Source: Aphelenchoides besseyi
Lineage: Eukaryota; Nematoda; Chromadorea; Rhabditida; Aphelenchoididae
Direction: 5' to 3'
DNA length: 64,000 nt
Assembly (NCBI GenBank): GCA_024699855.1
Contig: JAMPIQ010000001.1
Location: 6,944,001-7,008,000, forward strand
In this document: positions 11,699 to 22,749 of the stretch, piece after piece
How the letters are laid out: each line of letters starts with the position of its first letter
How positions within the stretch are numbered: position 1 is the stretch's first letter
Translations under genes and position numbers: made by a program
The notes under the pieces: model-generated
The model's input: only the letters and a program-made list of their open reading frames with translations
Told to the model about the DNA's origin: nothing
Databases searched by the model: none

Positions 11699-12357
11699 CA
11701 GGGTGTCCCAGCTGAAATCCTCATTTTTACACGCTTATAACTTTTTTGTGTGTGAACCGATTTTTATGAAACTTTTTCTGTTGAATAGCTTGAAGTTTGC
11801 ATTTTTGTTTCATATTAAATTCGATAAAGATTTCTCGACGAAAGTCATCGATAAAAGCAAATTTCTGAAATGTGCGCTTTTTTCACTTGCGTTCTCTTTC
11901 ATTTTTTTCCACTCAAAATTTCTCATGGGGTTTGGTCTGGTCAAGAAAAGGCGGGTACTGTGTTCTGGTGTTTGCCAAAACTGAAAGTGCAACGTCCGTT
12001 CAACGTCAATTTCGCCGCTATTTTGGATTGAGTCGGCACGCTTCTGTACTCGATCAAACGAATTTTTCGCGCTGGACCGATGAACTTTTTGATTTTTTCA
12101 GGTTTTTTGATTTTAGCCAACCAAACCCCATGAGAAATTTTGAGTGGAAAAAAATGAAAGAGAACGCAAGTGAAAAAAGCGCACATTTCAGAAATTTGCT
12201 TTTATCGATGACTTTCGTCGAGAAATCTTTATCAAATTTGATATGAAACAAAAATGCAAACTTCAAGCTATTCAACAGAAAAAGTTTCATAAAAATCGGT
12301 TCACACATAAAAAAGTTATAAGCGTGTAAAAATGAGGATTTCAGCTGGGACACCCTG
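11699..12357. mobile_element. Non-autonomous CAGGGTG element B, TA target duplication
   Basis: It begins CAGGGTGTCCCAGCTGAAAT and ends with the matching inverted ...GCTGGGACACCCTG, flanked by TA at 11697-11698 and 12358-12359. The arms are inverted repeats of about 240 bp. The unique centre retains a plus-strand fragment CVLVFAKTESATSVQRQFRR at about 11960-12020. This is the N-terminal DNA-binding segment of DUF4817-type transposases, which precede a DDE domain in intact elements. Only the domain remnant survives, so the element depends on a source elsewhere. Confidence 0.82.
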
Positions 12358-12552
12358 TATTTCCTTTGACTAGCGGAATTTGCGACATCAAAAGCAAAGC
12401 GAACACAAAGAGATTACCGTCAACGCACTTTCAAAATTGACACCTTCGTACGTCATTTGTTTTAATATCAAGTCTATCGGTTCATCATTACAGAACGTTA
12501 GAAATCAATTCTAATTGTATAGCAAAGTGGACTTTTTGATCTTAAACGAAAG

Positions 12553-15010
12553 GCGCTATACACAACTGTACAACGTGGCGATCGGAGTATTTCAAAGACG
12601 AAGTCTACAGATATCGTCCGTTAGTTTATCATTCGAAAGTTAAAATACAAGAAGATAAACGAAAAAGTAGTTTAGCGAATGTAGCACTTCTATTGTCTTT
12701 ATTTTTAGTTTTTCCATTACGACACGACGTTTTTGCTACACGATCTCCGTCAATAACTTTGAACCCGATTCAGCGATCGAACTCATCGATTACCATCAGG
12801 TTGTTTCAAAGTTTAGTCAAGTATTAATCGTTCCTTTTAGACCATGTGCCCAATTCAACGCTTTCGTATATCCAATGACCAAGACGCCTTCACAACTGGC
12901 TCAACGTTTACACAATCAACTGATTCAGTCGAATTACATGACCATCGATCCGCGGAATGCGTGTGTTTTCGTTGCCGTTCTCGACGAGCCCGAACAGCTC
13001 AGTCAATGTACGTACATCAAAGAGCAAGCGGATAAGCACATTATCTACCTACTCAACGGTCATCTTAACAAATCAACTGACATTCAACATGTTTTTAGCA
13101 GTAACATATTGTACGAGCAATTTTTCGGATTTTATGATTAGAAGATTTTCAGCGATATTAATGGCATTCATTTAAACATTACTGAAACTCAGAACACGAA
13201 ACGCAGAGCGGTTTACAGTTCTTCGAAATGGGTAAGTTCACGACATTCGCAACTTCATTGCAATCTGTATTTTCAGCCATTAGTTCAAATTTACCAAGAT
13301 AAAAACGTTAGTATTAGTGGTTGCACTTCTGAGAGTCTCAAGTGTTTTCATTCGACATCAATTGAAATGATGTTCCAGAAGCCGGGTAAGGGTCAAACGA
13401 ACTCAACTAATCGCACCATAGTTTTTAGCTGATTTTGTCTACATTGATTACTCTGAACCATCTCGTTATTATCATGCTTTCTATTCTGCTTTAAGTTCTG
13501 GTGCAATTCCAGTGATCGATCGAAATCATTTATCTTCTCTTCCGCTCTCGGATATGATCGACTGGAAGGCCGCAGTTATTCAAACGGCCAAAGCTCAGTT
13601 GTCATTTTTACTCGACGACTTAGAAGGAATGAATCAGTTAGACGTAATGGAAACTCAAAGACAGGGCCAATTTCTACTTCGAAATTATTTGGCTGATTAT
13701 AAAGGTACTGCCAATCTATCCGGTCATAATTCAACTTGTATTTTAGTATTAGTTCGATCAACACTATCAGCTGTTCGTTATCGAATGCGAATTCCAGCAC
13801 CAATGGAAAAATCAATACATTCATCGTTACTCATGTCGAAGATGCCGACAAATTACGTTCTCAAACGTTCCGCGAATCTTCGAACTTCGTTTTCTGCATT
13901 GAAAGTAAATTGGAACATTCGGACACTAATCAAATTGAACTTCAGAACGAAGGATATGTTTTCAACCGCGATCCTACCTTTCTTGACACGTTTTCTTCAT
14001 TGGATGGTTTGGGAAAAGAAAAACCACTTGGACATCTTGGAGCATTGACAGCATATTAGACCGAGAATCGACAAGGAATTGAGTACTCGTCTCAACTTAA
14101 TGGAAATATGCTCGATGAAGAATTTACAAGTATCTACTTACTGTCAACTCTTTAATTTTTTTCTAGTCATCTTACTGGCATACAAACGAGACCAGCAACT
14201 ACGCCGTGTTTTGTCCAATCTCAATGGTTTGCGATTTCTTCGACAGATTCTAGTCATTTGGTCGGATGTTAAGCGAAAGCCGCCGGTCTCAAATTTTTGG
14301 CCAGAAATCCACGTACCAATACATTTCGTACGTGCACATGAAGACTCACTAAACGTGCGCTTTCTCCCATTCGATTTGATCGACACGGAGGCGGTATTCA
14401 GCATGGACGACGATTTTGAGGCATCGAACGCGATGATAGAGTTCATGTTCCGGTAATGACTTTCTTGTTATCTCGACTAAACAGCGTATTTTAGAGTATG
14501 GCGTGAGAATAGAGACACATTGGTTGGACAAAATCAACGATTGGGATACGTGGATCCAATAACACAACGCGGTGTTTACCGATTTGAAACTGAATGTCGA
14601 TATAACATGATCTTAACAAGTGGTGCGTTTCTTCATCGAAATTATTTGTTTGCTTATTGGAATACAATACCGAAGGAAGTTCGCCAGTGGGTCGATGAAT
14701 GGAAAAACTGTGAAGACATCGCAATGAACTTCCTAATTTCCGATTTATCTCGAAAACCTCCTATCAAAGCGACACCCATAGTCAACACTGTGTAGGCAAG
14801 AAAGCAACTGTCGTGATCAATTTGTTTAGTGGAAAGTTCATTGGCAACGTGGGTCTTTCACAACGACCGGAACATCTGTGGACTCGAGCAAAATGTCTGG
14901 AAGTGTTCCAAGAGATTTATGGCTACAATCCGTTGTTGTTGAGTGAAACTCGACATGATTCTGTTCATTACAATCATCCGTTCGAATTGCGATGTTTTTC
15001 CGGAACATAA
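12553..15010 (+). CDS. EXTL3: Exostosin-like glycosyltransferase (EXTL3 / RIB-2 type)
   Basis: A multi-exon gene of a type II Golgi membrane protein. An N-terminal signal anchor (NVALLLSLFLVFPL) is encoded near 12685-12725. The exostosin (GT47-like) half follows, with CAQFNAFVYPM at about 12846 and the conserved stretch QRQGQFLLRNYLADY near 13650-13700. The GT64 half carries LAYKRDQQLRRVLSNLNGL (14173-14230), the metal-binding DDD of FSMDDDFE at 14395-14418 and WKNCEDIAMNFL near 14700-14735. The C-terminus GYNPLLLSETRHDSV ends at 15010. EXTL3/RIB-2 enzymes act in heparan sulfate chain initiation and elongation; order and spacing of motifs fit EXTL3 better than EXT1 or EXT2. The exact start is uncertain because no ATG follows the in-frame stop near 12543, so a 5' exon is missing from this model. 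Most introns are 40-45 bp. Confidence 0.88.
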
Positions 15011-15045
15011 ACGTTACAATCAGTTTATTCGTGGATCTGACAAAT

Positions 15046-16528
15046 TCAATCGTCTTCGGTTTTGATTTGTGTTTTTGCAGTTTTGGATTTTCGGAATGCG
15101 ACCAACTTCGTTTTTTTGGATTTTGAATCGGGCAACACCTTTTCTTTGAACTCGATTTCCGCCTTGCGTTCGGCTTCGTTGAGAACCGGATCCTTTTGCT
15201 TCTTTCGATCTTGCTCGGGAAGATCATCCAATAGAGCGACTTTCTTTCTGAAAACAAAAGTAAATTTCAATTAAATACGATACTCCACTTCTTGTCGTGT
15301 TTATCCTGCTTGTCTTGAATTTGAAGATCAATGTTTCTGGGAATCGGAGCTTCTTGAACAATTGGAATCCAGTTACCCAACAATCCACCACGACGTGGTA
15401 GATTTTGTTCGATCGTTGATTTGGAATCGCTAACAAACGTGAGTTCGGGTTGAGGTCTTGATTCCTCTGTTGGTTCTGTTTCGATTGATTCTTCAGCGAC
15501 AACAGTTTCTGCTGGTACTTTAGCGGTTGTTTCGTAGGGCAATTCAACCGGTCGTTTTGGCGCTTCCTCAGGTGGAGGCGGTGGGTTGAATACGTCAAGA
15601 TCAAAGGCTGATGGTTGCGGTTGAGAAGTTGCGGTTTGTTGTGCATGTTGAATATATTGCAGTTGATGTCTGGGATCGTAGTTTTGTGGTTGTACTATCG
15701 GATTTTGGCCAATGATCGCTTCTTCCTGTGCTCTCTTTTGCTGTTCGATTCTTTTTTGTGCTTCAACTTCTTTGTCCAGCTTTTGCTTTTTGGTCTCCTC
15801 TTCTAATCGCTTGCTTATTGATTCGAAATTCTCGTTGTATTCAGCAGTTGTGTAAAAACGATTTGGAACCTCCCAAGTTGTCTCTGAAGGAATTCGAATT
15901 GAGTTTAGTGTTCAAAACGAACCTCTAGAGAAAATGTTCCAGTAGTAATGTTAGCCTTCATTTTCGGCTTGTATCCGTTCGATCAACTCGTTCTCTTCGT
16001 TAGGATCCCAAAATTGCGATGCTTTCGCGCTTCTTTTCAATTCTTTTAACTAAAACAAGAACCTCGAAAATGTTTCTCATTTCTATGCTCACCTTTCGCT
16101 TTCGTTCTTTAACCTCCAACTTTGGATCAACACGTGGAATTGCGGGACGACGAGTGACTGATGAAACTCCACTGCCTGCAAAAATATTCTTGTAATTTGC
16201 GGATTGATTTGCAACCAGACCTGTTGGGACGGCTGCTTCTGTTTGGCCATCACTTTTCATTGCGGCCAACGCTGCTTGTTCCATTGCAATGAGCGTTGCT
16301 TGTAAGTTGTTGGACTAAAGATTTCGGTCCATGAAGAGCTTGGAATTGTGATCAAACCTCAGCTTCTTTCTGTTTCGCTCTCTTTCCCATATCTCGGATC
16401 TTTTGCTGTACCATTCCTTTATGTTTGTTGCCCTTCTCATGATGTTCGCGGCTTGCTCTGTTATCCGCAATCCAAATCTTACAAACTTCACAAAAATGTT
16501 TTGCATTCGACTTCCAATAGTCGGCCAT
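15046..16528 (-). CDS. WBP4: WW-domain-binding protein 4 (FBP21-like) with U1-type zinc finger
   Basis: The start codon at 16526-16528 follows a splice acceptor TTTGATTGCAG directly upstream, which may be a 5'UTR intron or trans-splice site. The first exon encodes MADYWKSNAKHFCEVCKIW and the rest of a matrin/U1-like C2H2 finger with the HHEKGNKHK end, closely matching the N-terminus of WBP4. The remainder is charged and low in complexity. It includes a Lys/Glu coiled segment, a proline run (FNPPPPPEE) and the conserved GGLLGNWIPI segment near 15370. The protein ends with KTQIKTEDD at 15046. WBP4 is a spliceosomal B-complex protein that binds Pro-rich splicing factors through WW domains. No clear WW domain was recognised here, so that part is either divergent or absent. 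The gene converges on the exostosin gene. Confidence 0.85.
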
Positions 16529-16771
16529 TTCAAAGGCCTGCAATCAAAATGATAAGAATCCATCCCAAATGACGAACAGTATTTCAATGTCTTTGACATT
16601 AGTTCCTAAGATAAGAACGTCAAAATAGAATAATTTATTGGAATAATAAGGCAAAAGCTAAAATTCTGAAGGTAACCGAAAGATTAATGAAAATGCTCAA
16701 AGTTTGAAAGAATTATAAGGAATGGTAGGAACAGTAGTTTCATGGCACACGAATAATCTCAAAATGCAATC

Positions 16772-16996
16772 TCAGAGAGGATCGTATTCGTCGGCATCCA
16801 CTTGAACTGCCACATGATCGTCAACCAAAATCGATTGTTTGACTTTCTTTTTTGTTTTACGTGATGATTTTTCAACGTTCAACTTCGCCGTCTTTTTAGC
16901 TTTCTTTGCTCTTGTTGTTTTCGTTGATACCTCTTCAGGCGGACCGAGGAAATCGTCCAAAACCGAAGAAACAACGGGCGAGTGAATTGGCTTCTG
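16772..16996 (-). CDS. C-terminal exon of an unrecognised basic protein
   Basis: A minus-strand exon begins after the acceptor CTTTTTCGGTTTCAG (about 16997-17011) and encodes a Lys-rich tail. This starts KPIHSPVVSSVLDDFLGPPE, then contains two blocks rich in Lys, Thr and Arg and ends in DADEYDPL with a stop at 16772. A minus-strand AATAAA near 16640 fits a 3' end. No ATG lies in the exon, so upstream exons must exist. Transposon C occupies the sequence immediately upstream, so the intron contains or is interrupted by that element. The family was not recognised; a nuclear protein is suggested only by composition. Confidence 0.5.
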   Translation of the reverse strand, partial: QKPIHSPVVSSVLDDFLGPPEEVSTKTTRAKKAKKTAKLNVEKSSRKTKKKVKQSILVDDHVAVQVDADEYDPL

Positions 16997-17020
16997 AAAC
17001 CGAAAAAGATCAACAAAGTA

Positions 17021-17915
17021 AGAGTGTCTCAGTGAAAAAGGACGTTTTGAGATCGAAATCTCTTTTCATAGTTGACGAAGTTTTATGCGGTTTTTTGTAT
17101 CAGGTAGCTCGAGATTGAAGTTTTTGATAGAGGTAACTTTCACTTCTTCAAGTTACTGCGAAGACCACAAAAATGGCAATCTTCCGAGATTTCTCATTTT
17201 TCCCCACATTTTTCGCTTTGAATAATTCGTTTCGAGATTTTTGGAAAGCAATTTCGAAGCTTAGAAAAACAAAAAAGCTTTTCATTGAATTTCAAGGTGC
17301 TACCCGCTGTTTTCAACAACTTTTTTAAGACGATTTTTGTATTCATGAATTGCTCTATCAATCATCGCTCGATCTAAATTCCGAAACTCATTTTCTATTC
17401 TTTCTTGCAATTGATCGAAACTTGCGGGCTTCGTTCGATAAACCCGGTCCTTCACATAATCCCATAGCCAAAAATCACGAGGTGTGAGATCAGGACTATA
17501 GGACGGCCAAGCAAGTGGGGCAGGAATTTGAACCGAACCACGGCCCATTCATCTGCTTTCGAAGTCCTCATCGAGCCACCTTCAAACATCAAGTGCCCAA
17601 AATGACGTCGAAATTGCCGTTGAACAGTCGTTGGACTATGAGTTTCAGCAAAACGAAGAACACAGAATGCTTTATGTTCATTAGACCATTTCATTTCAAA
17701 TATTCCAAACTAACCACACAAAAAAATGTGGGGAAAAATGAGGAATTTCGGAAGATTGCCATTTTTGTGGTCTTTGCAGTAACTTGAAGAAGTGAAAGTT
17801 ACCTCTATCAAAAACTTCAATCTCGAGCTACCTGATACAAAAAACCGCATAAAACTTCGTCAACTATGAAAAGAGATTTCGATCTCAAAACGTCAATTTT
17901 CACTGAAACACCCTG
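17021..17915 (-). mobile_element. CAGGGTG-family element C with transposase fragments
   Basis: The right end reads ...CACTGAAACACCCTG and the left end is its diverged inverse AGAGTGTCTCAGTG. TA lies on both sides (17019-17020 and 17916-17917). Inverted arms run for about 200 bp each. The interior retains both ends of a minus-strand transposase gene but lacks most of its middle. It is related to elements A and B through the shared termini and HTH sequence, yet is a separate subfamily by its subterminal sequence. Confidence 0.8.
17300..17694 (-). pseudogene. Truncated DUF4817/DDE transposase of element C
   Basis: The upstream part (17694 to about 17590) reads KAFCVLRFAETHSPTTVQRQ followed by FRRHFG, the N-terminal helix-turn-helix of DUF4817-type transposases. 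The downstream part in another frame (17548-17300) reads APLAWPSYSPDLTPRDFWLW and continues about 50 residues to a stop. This is the C-terminal DDE segment whose aspartate in PRDF corresponds to the third acidic catalytic residue of mariner-like enzymes. The central catalytic region with the first two acidic residues is missing and the frames are not joined, so the gene is inactive. Confidence 0.8.
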
Positions 17916-17928
17916 TAGATTCTTTCAG

Positions 17929-18066
17929 ATAAATGCTCCTCAAATCTCACAGCGTCAATTGCTCATTAACGAGTTGAGTAGCATGGACAACGAGGAGGAG
18001 ATCGAGCACGTTTGTCGTCAAGCACTTTTGTTCATCAATCAATCCAAAATACAAACCGAAGCGTAG
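17929..18066 (+). CDS. Terminal exon of an unrecognised gene
   Basis: A plus-strand exon opens after the acceptor GATTCTTTCAG (17918-17928) and encodes INAPQISQRQLLINELSS followed by an acidic helix-like segment, ending in KIQTEA with a stop at 18064-18066. An AATAAA at about 18105 supports a gene end. No upstream exon was identified; the acceptor touches transposon C. The alternative is a spurious frame, since the opposite strand is also open over about 40 codons here. Confidence 0.35.
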   Translation: MNAPQISQRQLLINELSSMDNEEEIEHVCRQALLFINQSKIQTEA

Positions 18067-18119
18067 ATTATCGTCAGTTTTTATGTTGAGAGTAAATCAA
18101 TTCAAATAAACATGTTTCT

Positions 18120-18760
18120 TAGGTTGACCTCAAACTGTTTTGTGGGCTGTTGCATTGAAGACAGAAACTCATAAAAACCTTATCCACAGCGCAATCTTTA
18201 TGACTGTTGGTTCAATGCGCGAGCACTCAGCCGATGGCACAAATCGACGAGTTTGTTATTTCAGAGACTTTTCATCAAAAGTTTTTAACATATTGATCTT
18301 CAATTTGAACTGAATGCTGCACTCAACTAATCCGCATTCTTTATCTTAAAATTATCGCTCGTTCGAAATATGTTCTGCTCGATACCCTTTGAATCGGGCC
18401 AATAATCCGCAGTGTTCTTGAGTTCTAAACCCTAATCGCTGATAGCAGTTATGCCGCGAGTCGGAACGTCGCCATTCATCTTTTTGGTACTTTTTGTGGT
18501 CTTCGTTTAAATTGTTCTTATTTCACTTACATGCGAGATTTGGAATCCAAAATTGTTGTTCAAACAAATTAACCATCGGCAAAGATCATACTATTTGATG
18601 TTTAGACAAACCGAAAATAATGTTTGTGTTTCTTAACTCTCAAACAGCTTTTTGCACTTCCTCGTTCAAACGGGTAAAATAGTAAGAAATAAATGTAATG
18701 TCAAGTGTTCGCCAGCAACTTTTGGCACTTTGGCCACAAACGCGTCCTGAAACTCGTGGC
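18120..18760. other. Intergenic stretch with nothing recognised
   Basis: AT-rich sequence with many stops in all frames. No coding exon, RNA gene or repeat was identified. Confidence 0.4.
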
Positions 18761-18765
18761 CAATA

Positions 18766-20254
18766 ATGCGCACTGGTCAGTTGGTCATTTCAAGCTCAAT
18801 GTCTAAACCACAATTAACAACCTATTCGAAGGCTGTTTTGCTTATGCATCGAAACAAGTACGTGTGTGATCGTCCAAGAGATGATAAAATGTCAGCTTCC
18901 GAATTTTTCAAGTACTTGGTTAGTGTTTCTACATCGCGTGTTTCTAATCAATAGTCTTCAGCTGATCTCTCGACAGTTTATTCGTGCATTTCAACTGTAC
19001 CAAGTCTATCAGTTTGTAATCGACGGATACTGTAGCGACGACCACAAATTCTTTGTAACAACACAGCGCGGTAGTGGCGTTGGGGCCCAAGCAGTGCAGT
19101 TCAAGTTAAAATTGAAGAAGATTCGATCCTTGAATCGACTACTGAATGTACAGTACGTCGGCCTGTACAGATACGAATACAAATATGCGCAGAAGTTCTT
19201 GGCTGTTAGCAGAATCTTCACAGGTTCACTTTTCTCGTTTTATCTCAGATCAATTCAATTTTAGGGCACATTGCGCTGGATCTTTATTACGATTCGTATG
19301 CCGCAAAAAACCACAGTAGTATAGTCAAACAAGTACAGAAGCAGTTATATTCACTTCGTGGCAATGCGGATTCTTTTTATATTTCACCGCATATGCCTCA
19401 ACTCGATTTAGCTTTTGCGGACGTACGTATTTCGGACTTTTGTAAGTCTTTCTGATAGTTCGAATCGCATTCGCATAGATGATTTCAAGAAAGTGATGGC
19501 CAAGCACCGAATTAAGAAAGTGTGGGCAAGAAATTCTGGTATATATCCTATAAGATTCCTCGGTAAGATTCTTGGTACAAAAACATCACTTAAAAGCTTT
19601 TAGACTTGATTGACAAATACTTCTTTGATGACTTCCCTACATGTCTTTCTGTTGAAGAACTGCTTTTTATTCTACAGAATTTGATAGAAAATTATGATCT
19701 CGTCTCAAAAATCACCAAAATGATTCCGTTCTTCCCTAATTTGAGGGAATTGTTATGTTCTTTTAGCGCTGAGCATTACACAGCCGAACAAGTAGACAAT
19801 TTGTTTAAGTACAAACATAAGGCGTCCGAGATTTCAGTTCAGTTTACAAAAGCTGGTTGCTTGGATAAGAGACGAATGCAAGAAGCTTGAGGAGCTGCAA
19901 AAGACAAAACTACCGATTACTGATATGGCAATTTACTATAACTTCAAAATACGCAAACCGGAGTCATCAAGAGTAGGATTGCCTGTAAGCCTTGATATAA
20001 GTTCATTTTTAGATTGTGAGAAAACTAGTAAAAAAGATACTCAAGACTACAGAGTTCTATTTGCGTGATGCTGAACTTGTTAATCCAAAACCCGATAACA
20101 ATGATGAGTATTTCAAGCAACATTATGCTTTCGAACTATGGCAAAAGAAATCAAATTTTCGTGCCTGTTTAAAATTCACAGTCGACTTGGATCCAATTAT
20201 ATTAGATAATGAGGATTTGGACGAGAATGTATCGTCTGCAGATGAGGACGATTA
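18766..20254 (+). CDS. Unrecognised multi-exon protein with acidic C-terminus
   Basis: A run of plus-strand exons with plausible short introns: one around 18840-18920, then 18968-19217 (QFIRAFQLYQVYQFVIDGYC and VQYVGLYRYEYKYAQKF), 19264-19420 (GHIALDLYYDSY, SFYISPHMPQLDLAF), about 19440-19560, 19604-19890 (DLIDKYFFDDFPTCLSVEEL) and 20013-20254. The last exon ends in an acidic tail SSADEDD. The protein is rich in Tyr and Phe. No family was recognised and the exon joins are not fully resolved, so decay cannot be excluded. The sequence around its stop codon is repeated 4.7 kb downstream. Confidence 0.4.
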
Positions 20255-20388
20255 GCTTGTTCATTCTCGTACTAGCCATGCACATGACTAACGAATTTCA
20301 TTTACGATCTGCTAATGGATATCCTCGCAAACATAACTGTAACAGCTCTCTTCTTTGGTAATCGTATGACGACCTCAAGAACAGTTTT
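20242..20388 (+). repeat. Direct repeat, copy 1 (end of the unrecognised gene)
   Basis: Beginning at GATGAGGACGATTAGC, this segment includes the stop codon of the gene ending at 20254 and about 130 bp of its 3' flank. It recurs at 24969-25115 with only a few substitutions (for example CTCGCAAACATAACTG versus CTCGCAGACATAATTG). Confidence 0.8.
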
Positions 20389-20389
20389 T

Positions 20390-21030
20390 TGAAAATTGAA
20401 GTTGCTTTAACACTGTCTTTTCCACTTACGTGATAACTCATATAAAACCGAGAGGTTGCTTGAATACACAAGAAAACAGTTGATTACGTAGGAACCAATT
20501 ACTACAAACTACCACGCTCAGACTCTAAAGCACTCACTATCGATAATTCAAGCAAAAATCGGTTCCATGACTATCATTAGTTTCGCATCAAAAGCTCAAA
20601 CTTTGATTACGATTGCACAGCTTAGCGTACATGCGAGTTGAGAATTGATAGCTCAGAAATAGTGGCATCTACAGTTTTCGTATCACAATCTTTGGGCCAA
20701 TACCTGAATATTTCAAAGTAATCTTGTCACTTCAGCAGAAGTGTCATGTTCAGCTCTGCTTTGCTTTGTGCTCTGTTGTCAACAGAACGGCCAAAGGAAA
20801 TATGTCAGGGAAACCATCGAAAGACTATTGAACAATAAGCAGTACACATCAGCTTCTGAACGAATCTCTTTGTGTACTTTTGTTGTTTTAGTTCTTTCGT
20901 TTTGATTCACTGGCACTTGACTTCCCGAACGCTTATAAGTTTTGTTTGCAAAAATCGTTTATTTTGTGTTTAGCAGTGTGATACAATCTAAGAACGATGA
21001 ATCAAATGTATTTGTCGATCATACTTTTCA
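20390..21030. other. Intergenic stretch with nothing recognised
   Basis: No open frame with splice support, no RNA gene and no repeat were identified in this segment. Confidence 0.35.
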
Positions 21031-21036
21031 ATTCAT

Positions 21037-21681
21037 CTACATCATCTTTGAACTTGCGATTCCTTCATCCAACTTTTCGGTTGCCATTGCGTCTTCCTTG
21101 AATTGAGAATGGAAGAGTTGTTCGGTCACGTTCACTTCCTCCAAATCGGATTGTTTGGCTACAACACAAGATCAGAGTACTAATCACGATTGCAAATTCT
21201 CACCCTTTTCGACGGTGAGCACCGGCTCCAACGACTTTCCAGCAAATCTGTCCACCGCATATAAAATTGCGCCCAATTTTTGCGTTCTTATAGGCATTAA
21301 GCTTCACTGCTGTAAGAATCAAAGACGAATCGGTTGTTGCATCCGTCGTTGAAACTGCTCGATATCTAAAATCGCACATTATGTTGATGGTCATGTTGAC
21401 CGCAAAATTACCTTTGTAAAAGGTGGTGTCCGCTACCACTCTTGAGTGCTTCTTTAGGGGCTCCAGACACGTCATTTTTGTTTTTTGTTCGGGCTGAATT
21501 TGAGAACTTGAGCCTTGAGACTGTTCGTTTATGTGCGCAGCGAGTTCGATTTGACATCGATCGCGTATCGCAGAATCCTAAAAAATGATCACTGAACAAA
21601 ATCTTCTTTTATACTTACGGTTAAAATATTATCCTCTTTCGAGGTCTCTAGCAGCCGCAAGGCCTGGTCGTCGGCCGCCAT
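21037..21681 (-). CDS. Small acidic protein of unknown family
   Basis: The first exon starts at the ATG 21681 (MAADDQALRLLETSKEDN) and is followed by a ~41 bp intron with the acceptor ATTTTTTAG. The second exon (to about 21414) reads DSAIRDRCQIELAAHINEQ and includes a Lys-rich LEPLKKHSRV segment. Further pieces read LGAILYAVDRFAGKSLEPVL near 21230-21290 and SDLEEVNVTEQLFHSQFKED, ending in KLDEGIASSKMM at 21037. The estimated product is about 150 residues and largely helical. One splice junction near 21345 could not be made in frame with certainty. No family is recognised. Confidence 0.5.
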
Positions 21682-21792
21682 TGTATAAAATGCGAAAAAT
21701 GGCACCGATCGTTCTGATCGAACATCGCGCAAAATGCGGAATTGCGCGGGAAAAGATCGTTCAACAACTCGCAAAAAAACGGTTTTGCTGAA

Positions 21793-22556
21793 GACCGTTG
21801 AATGGACAGGAGTTTTGAATTACTTCCGCGGCTCAGAACTTCAGAACTACTTCATGAAAGTTTTGGAGGACAAGTTTGAGCGATGATGAAGCTGCAATAT
21901 GTGGACAGTTTACCGAAGTAATTTCAACTTCTCACTTCAGCTAATCGGTGTTCCAGATTGTTCAAGGGAAAGGAAATGACCGTCAGTGATTGTCTGAACA
22001 AGGTCTCGGCTCGTGACAACTTGGAAAAAGTTATAAATCAGCTCGGTAAGTCGAAACATGTGATTGGTTGTATATCTGGCTTTCTAGAACTTCGTCATTT
22101 ACTCGATCGTCAACCAGATCAACTTTCCGGCGGCGAATTGCAGCGTTTTGGCATTGCAACGTGCATTGTATCAAGGCTAATGTCTATCTATTCGACCAGC
22201 CTTCTTCTTATTTGGATGTTCGACAGCGTTTAGAAGCCGCGAAGGCTATTCGGGAGTGTAGTACATCGAGCAAGTGAGTTGGTTGTTTTTGTGATTAGTT
22301 GATTGTGATGTTCAGCTATGTGATGGTTCTTGAGCACGATCTTGCTATTGAGTGAGTTAGGACTCGTTGATTGGAGTCTGATGAGTGTTTCAGACCTCAG
22401 TCTCTGTTGGATGGAATGAATCGATTCTTGGAGATCTTGAACATTTCTTTCCGACGCGACGACGAAAGCCATCGACCACGTATCAACAAGTTGGATTCAG
22501 TGAAAGACACGGAGCAAAAGAGGTCCGGAAACTACTTCTTTTTGGATACTGCCTAA
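21793..22556 (+). pseudogene. ABCE1: ABCE1 (RLI1) pseudogene with the second ATPase domain deleted
   Basis: The fragment starts inside the first nucleotide-binding domain (GVLNYFRGSELQNYF). It continues through the signature LSGGELQRF (about 22120-22148) and the Walker B-type segment [20 protein letters not shown] (22177-22236) to VMVLEHDLAI (near 22320-22350). A short in-frame intron then joins directly to [10 protein letters not shown] and the extreme C-terminus [12 protein letters not shown] ... SGNYFFLD, ending at 22556. In intact ABCE1 about 200 residues, the hinge and most of the second ATPase domain, lie between these points. Two single-base shifts, after VLED and after LQRFGIA, break the frame. 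Introns are retained, so this is a duplicated and rearranged gene copy rather than a retrocopy. ABCE1 itself recycles ribosomes; this copy lacks the Fe-S domain and cannot do so. Confidence 0.85.
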
Positions 22557-22749
22557 GCCAAACAATCCGGAAACTTATGCGGGTGCTGAATTTACATTTC
22601 ATCTTGTCCGTAGCCGATTGATTAGCGGGACCTAACTGTGAATGTGAACTTGATTGTGTTTGTTGCTTGATATAATTGATTGAAAAGTTTATGTCAAAAC
22701 GATATGTTTGGAACAGAAAAGTGGAGTCAAGTGAAAAGACAACTGTACA

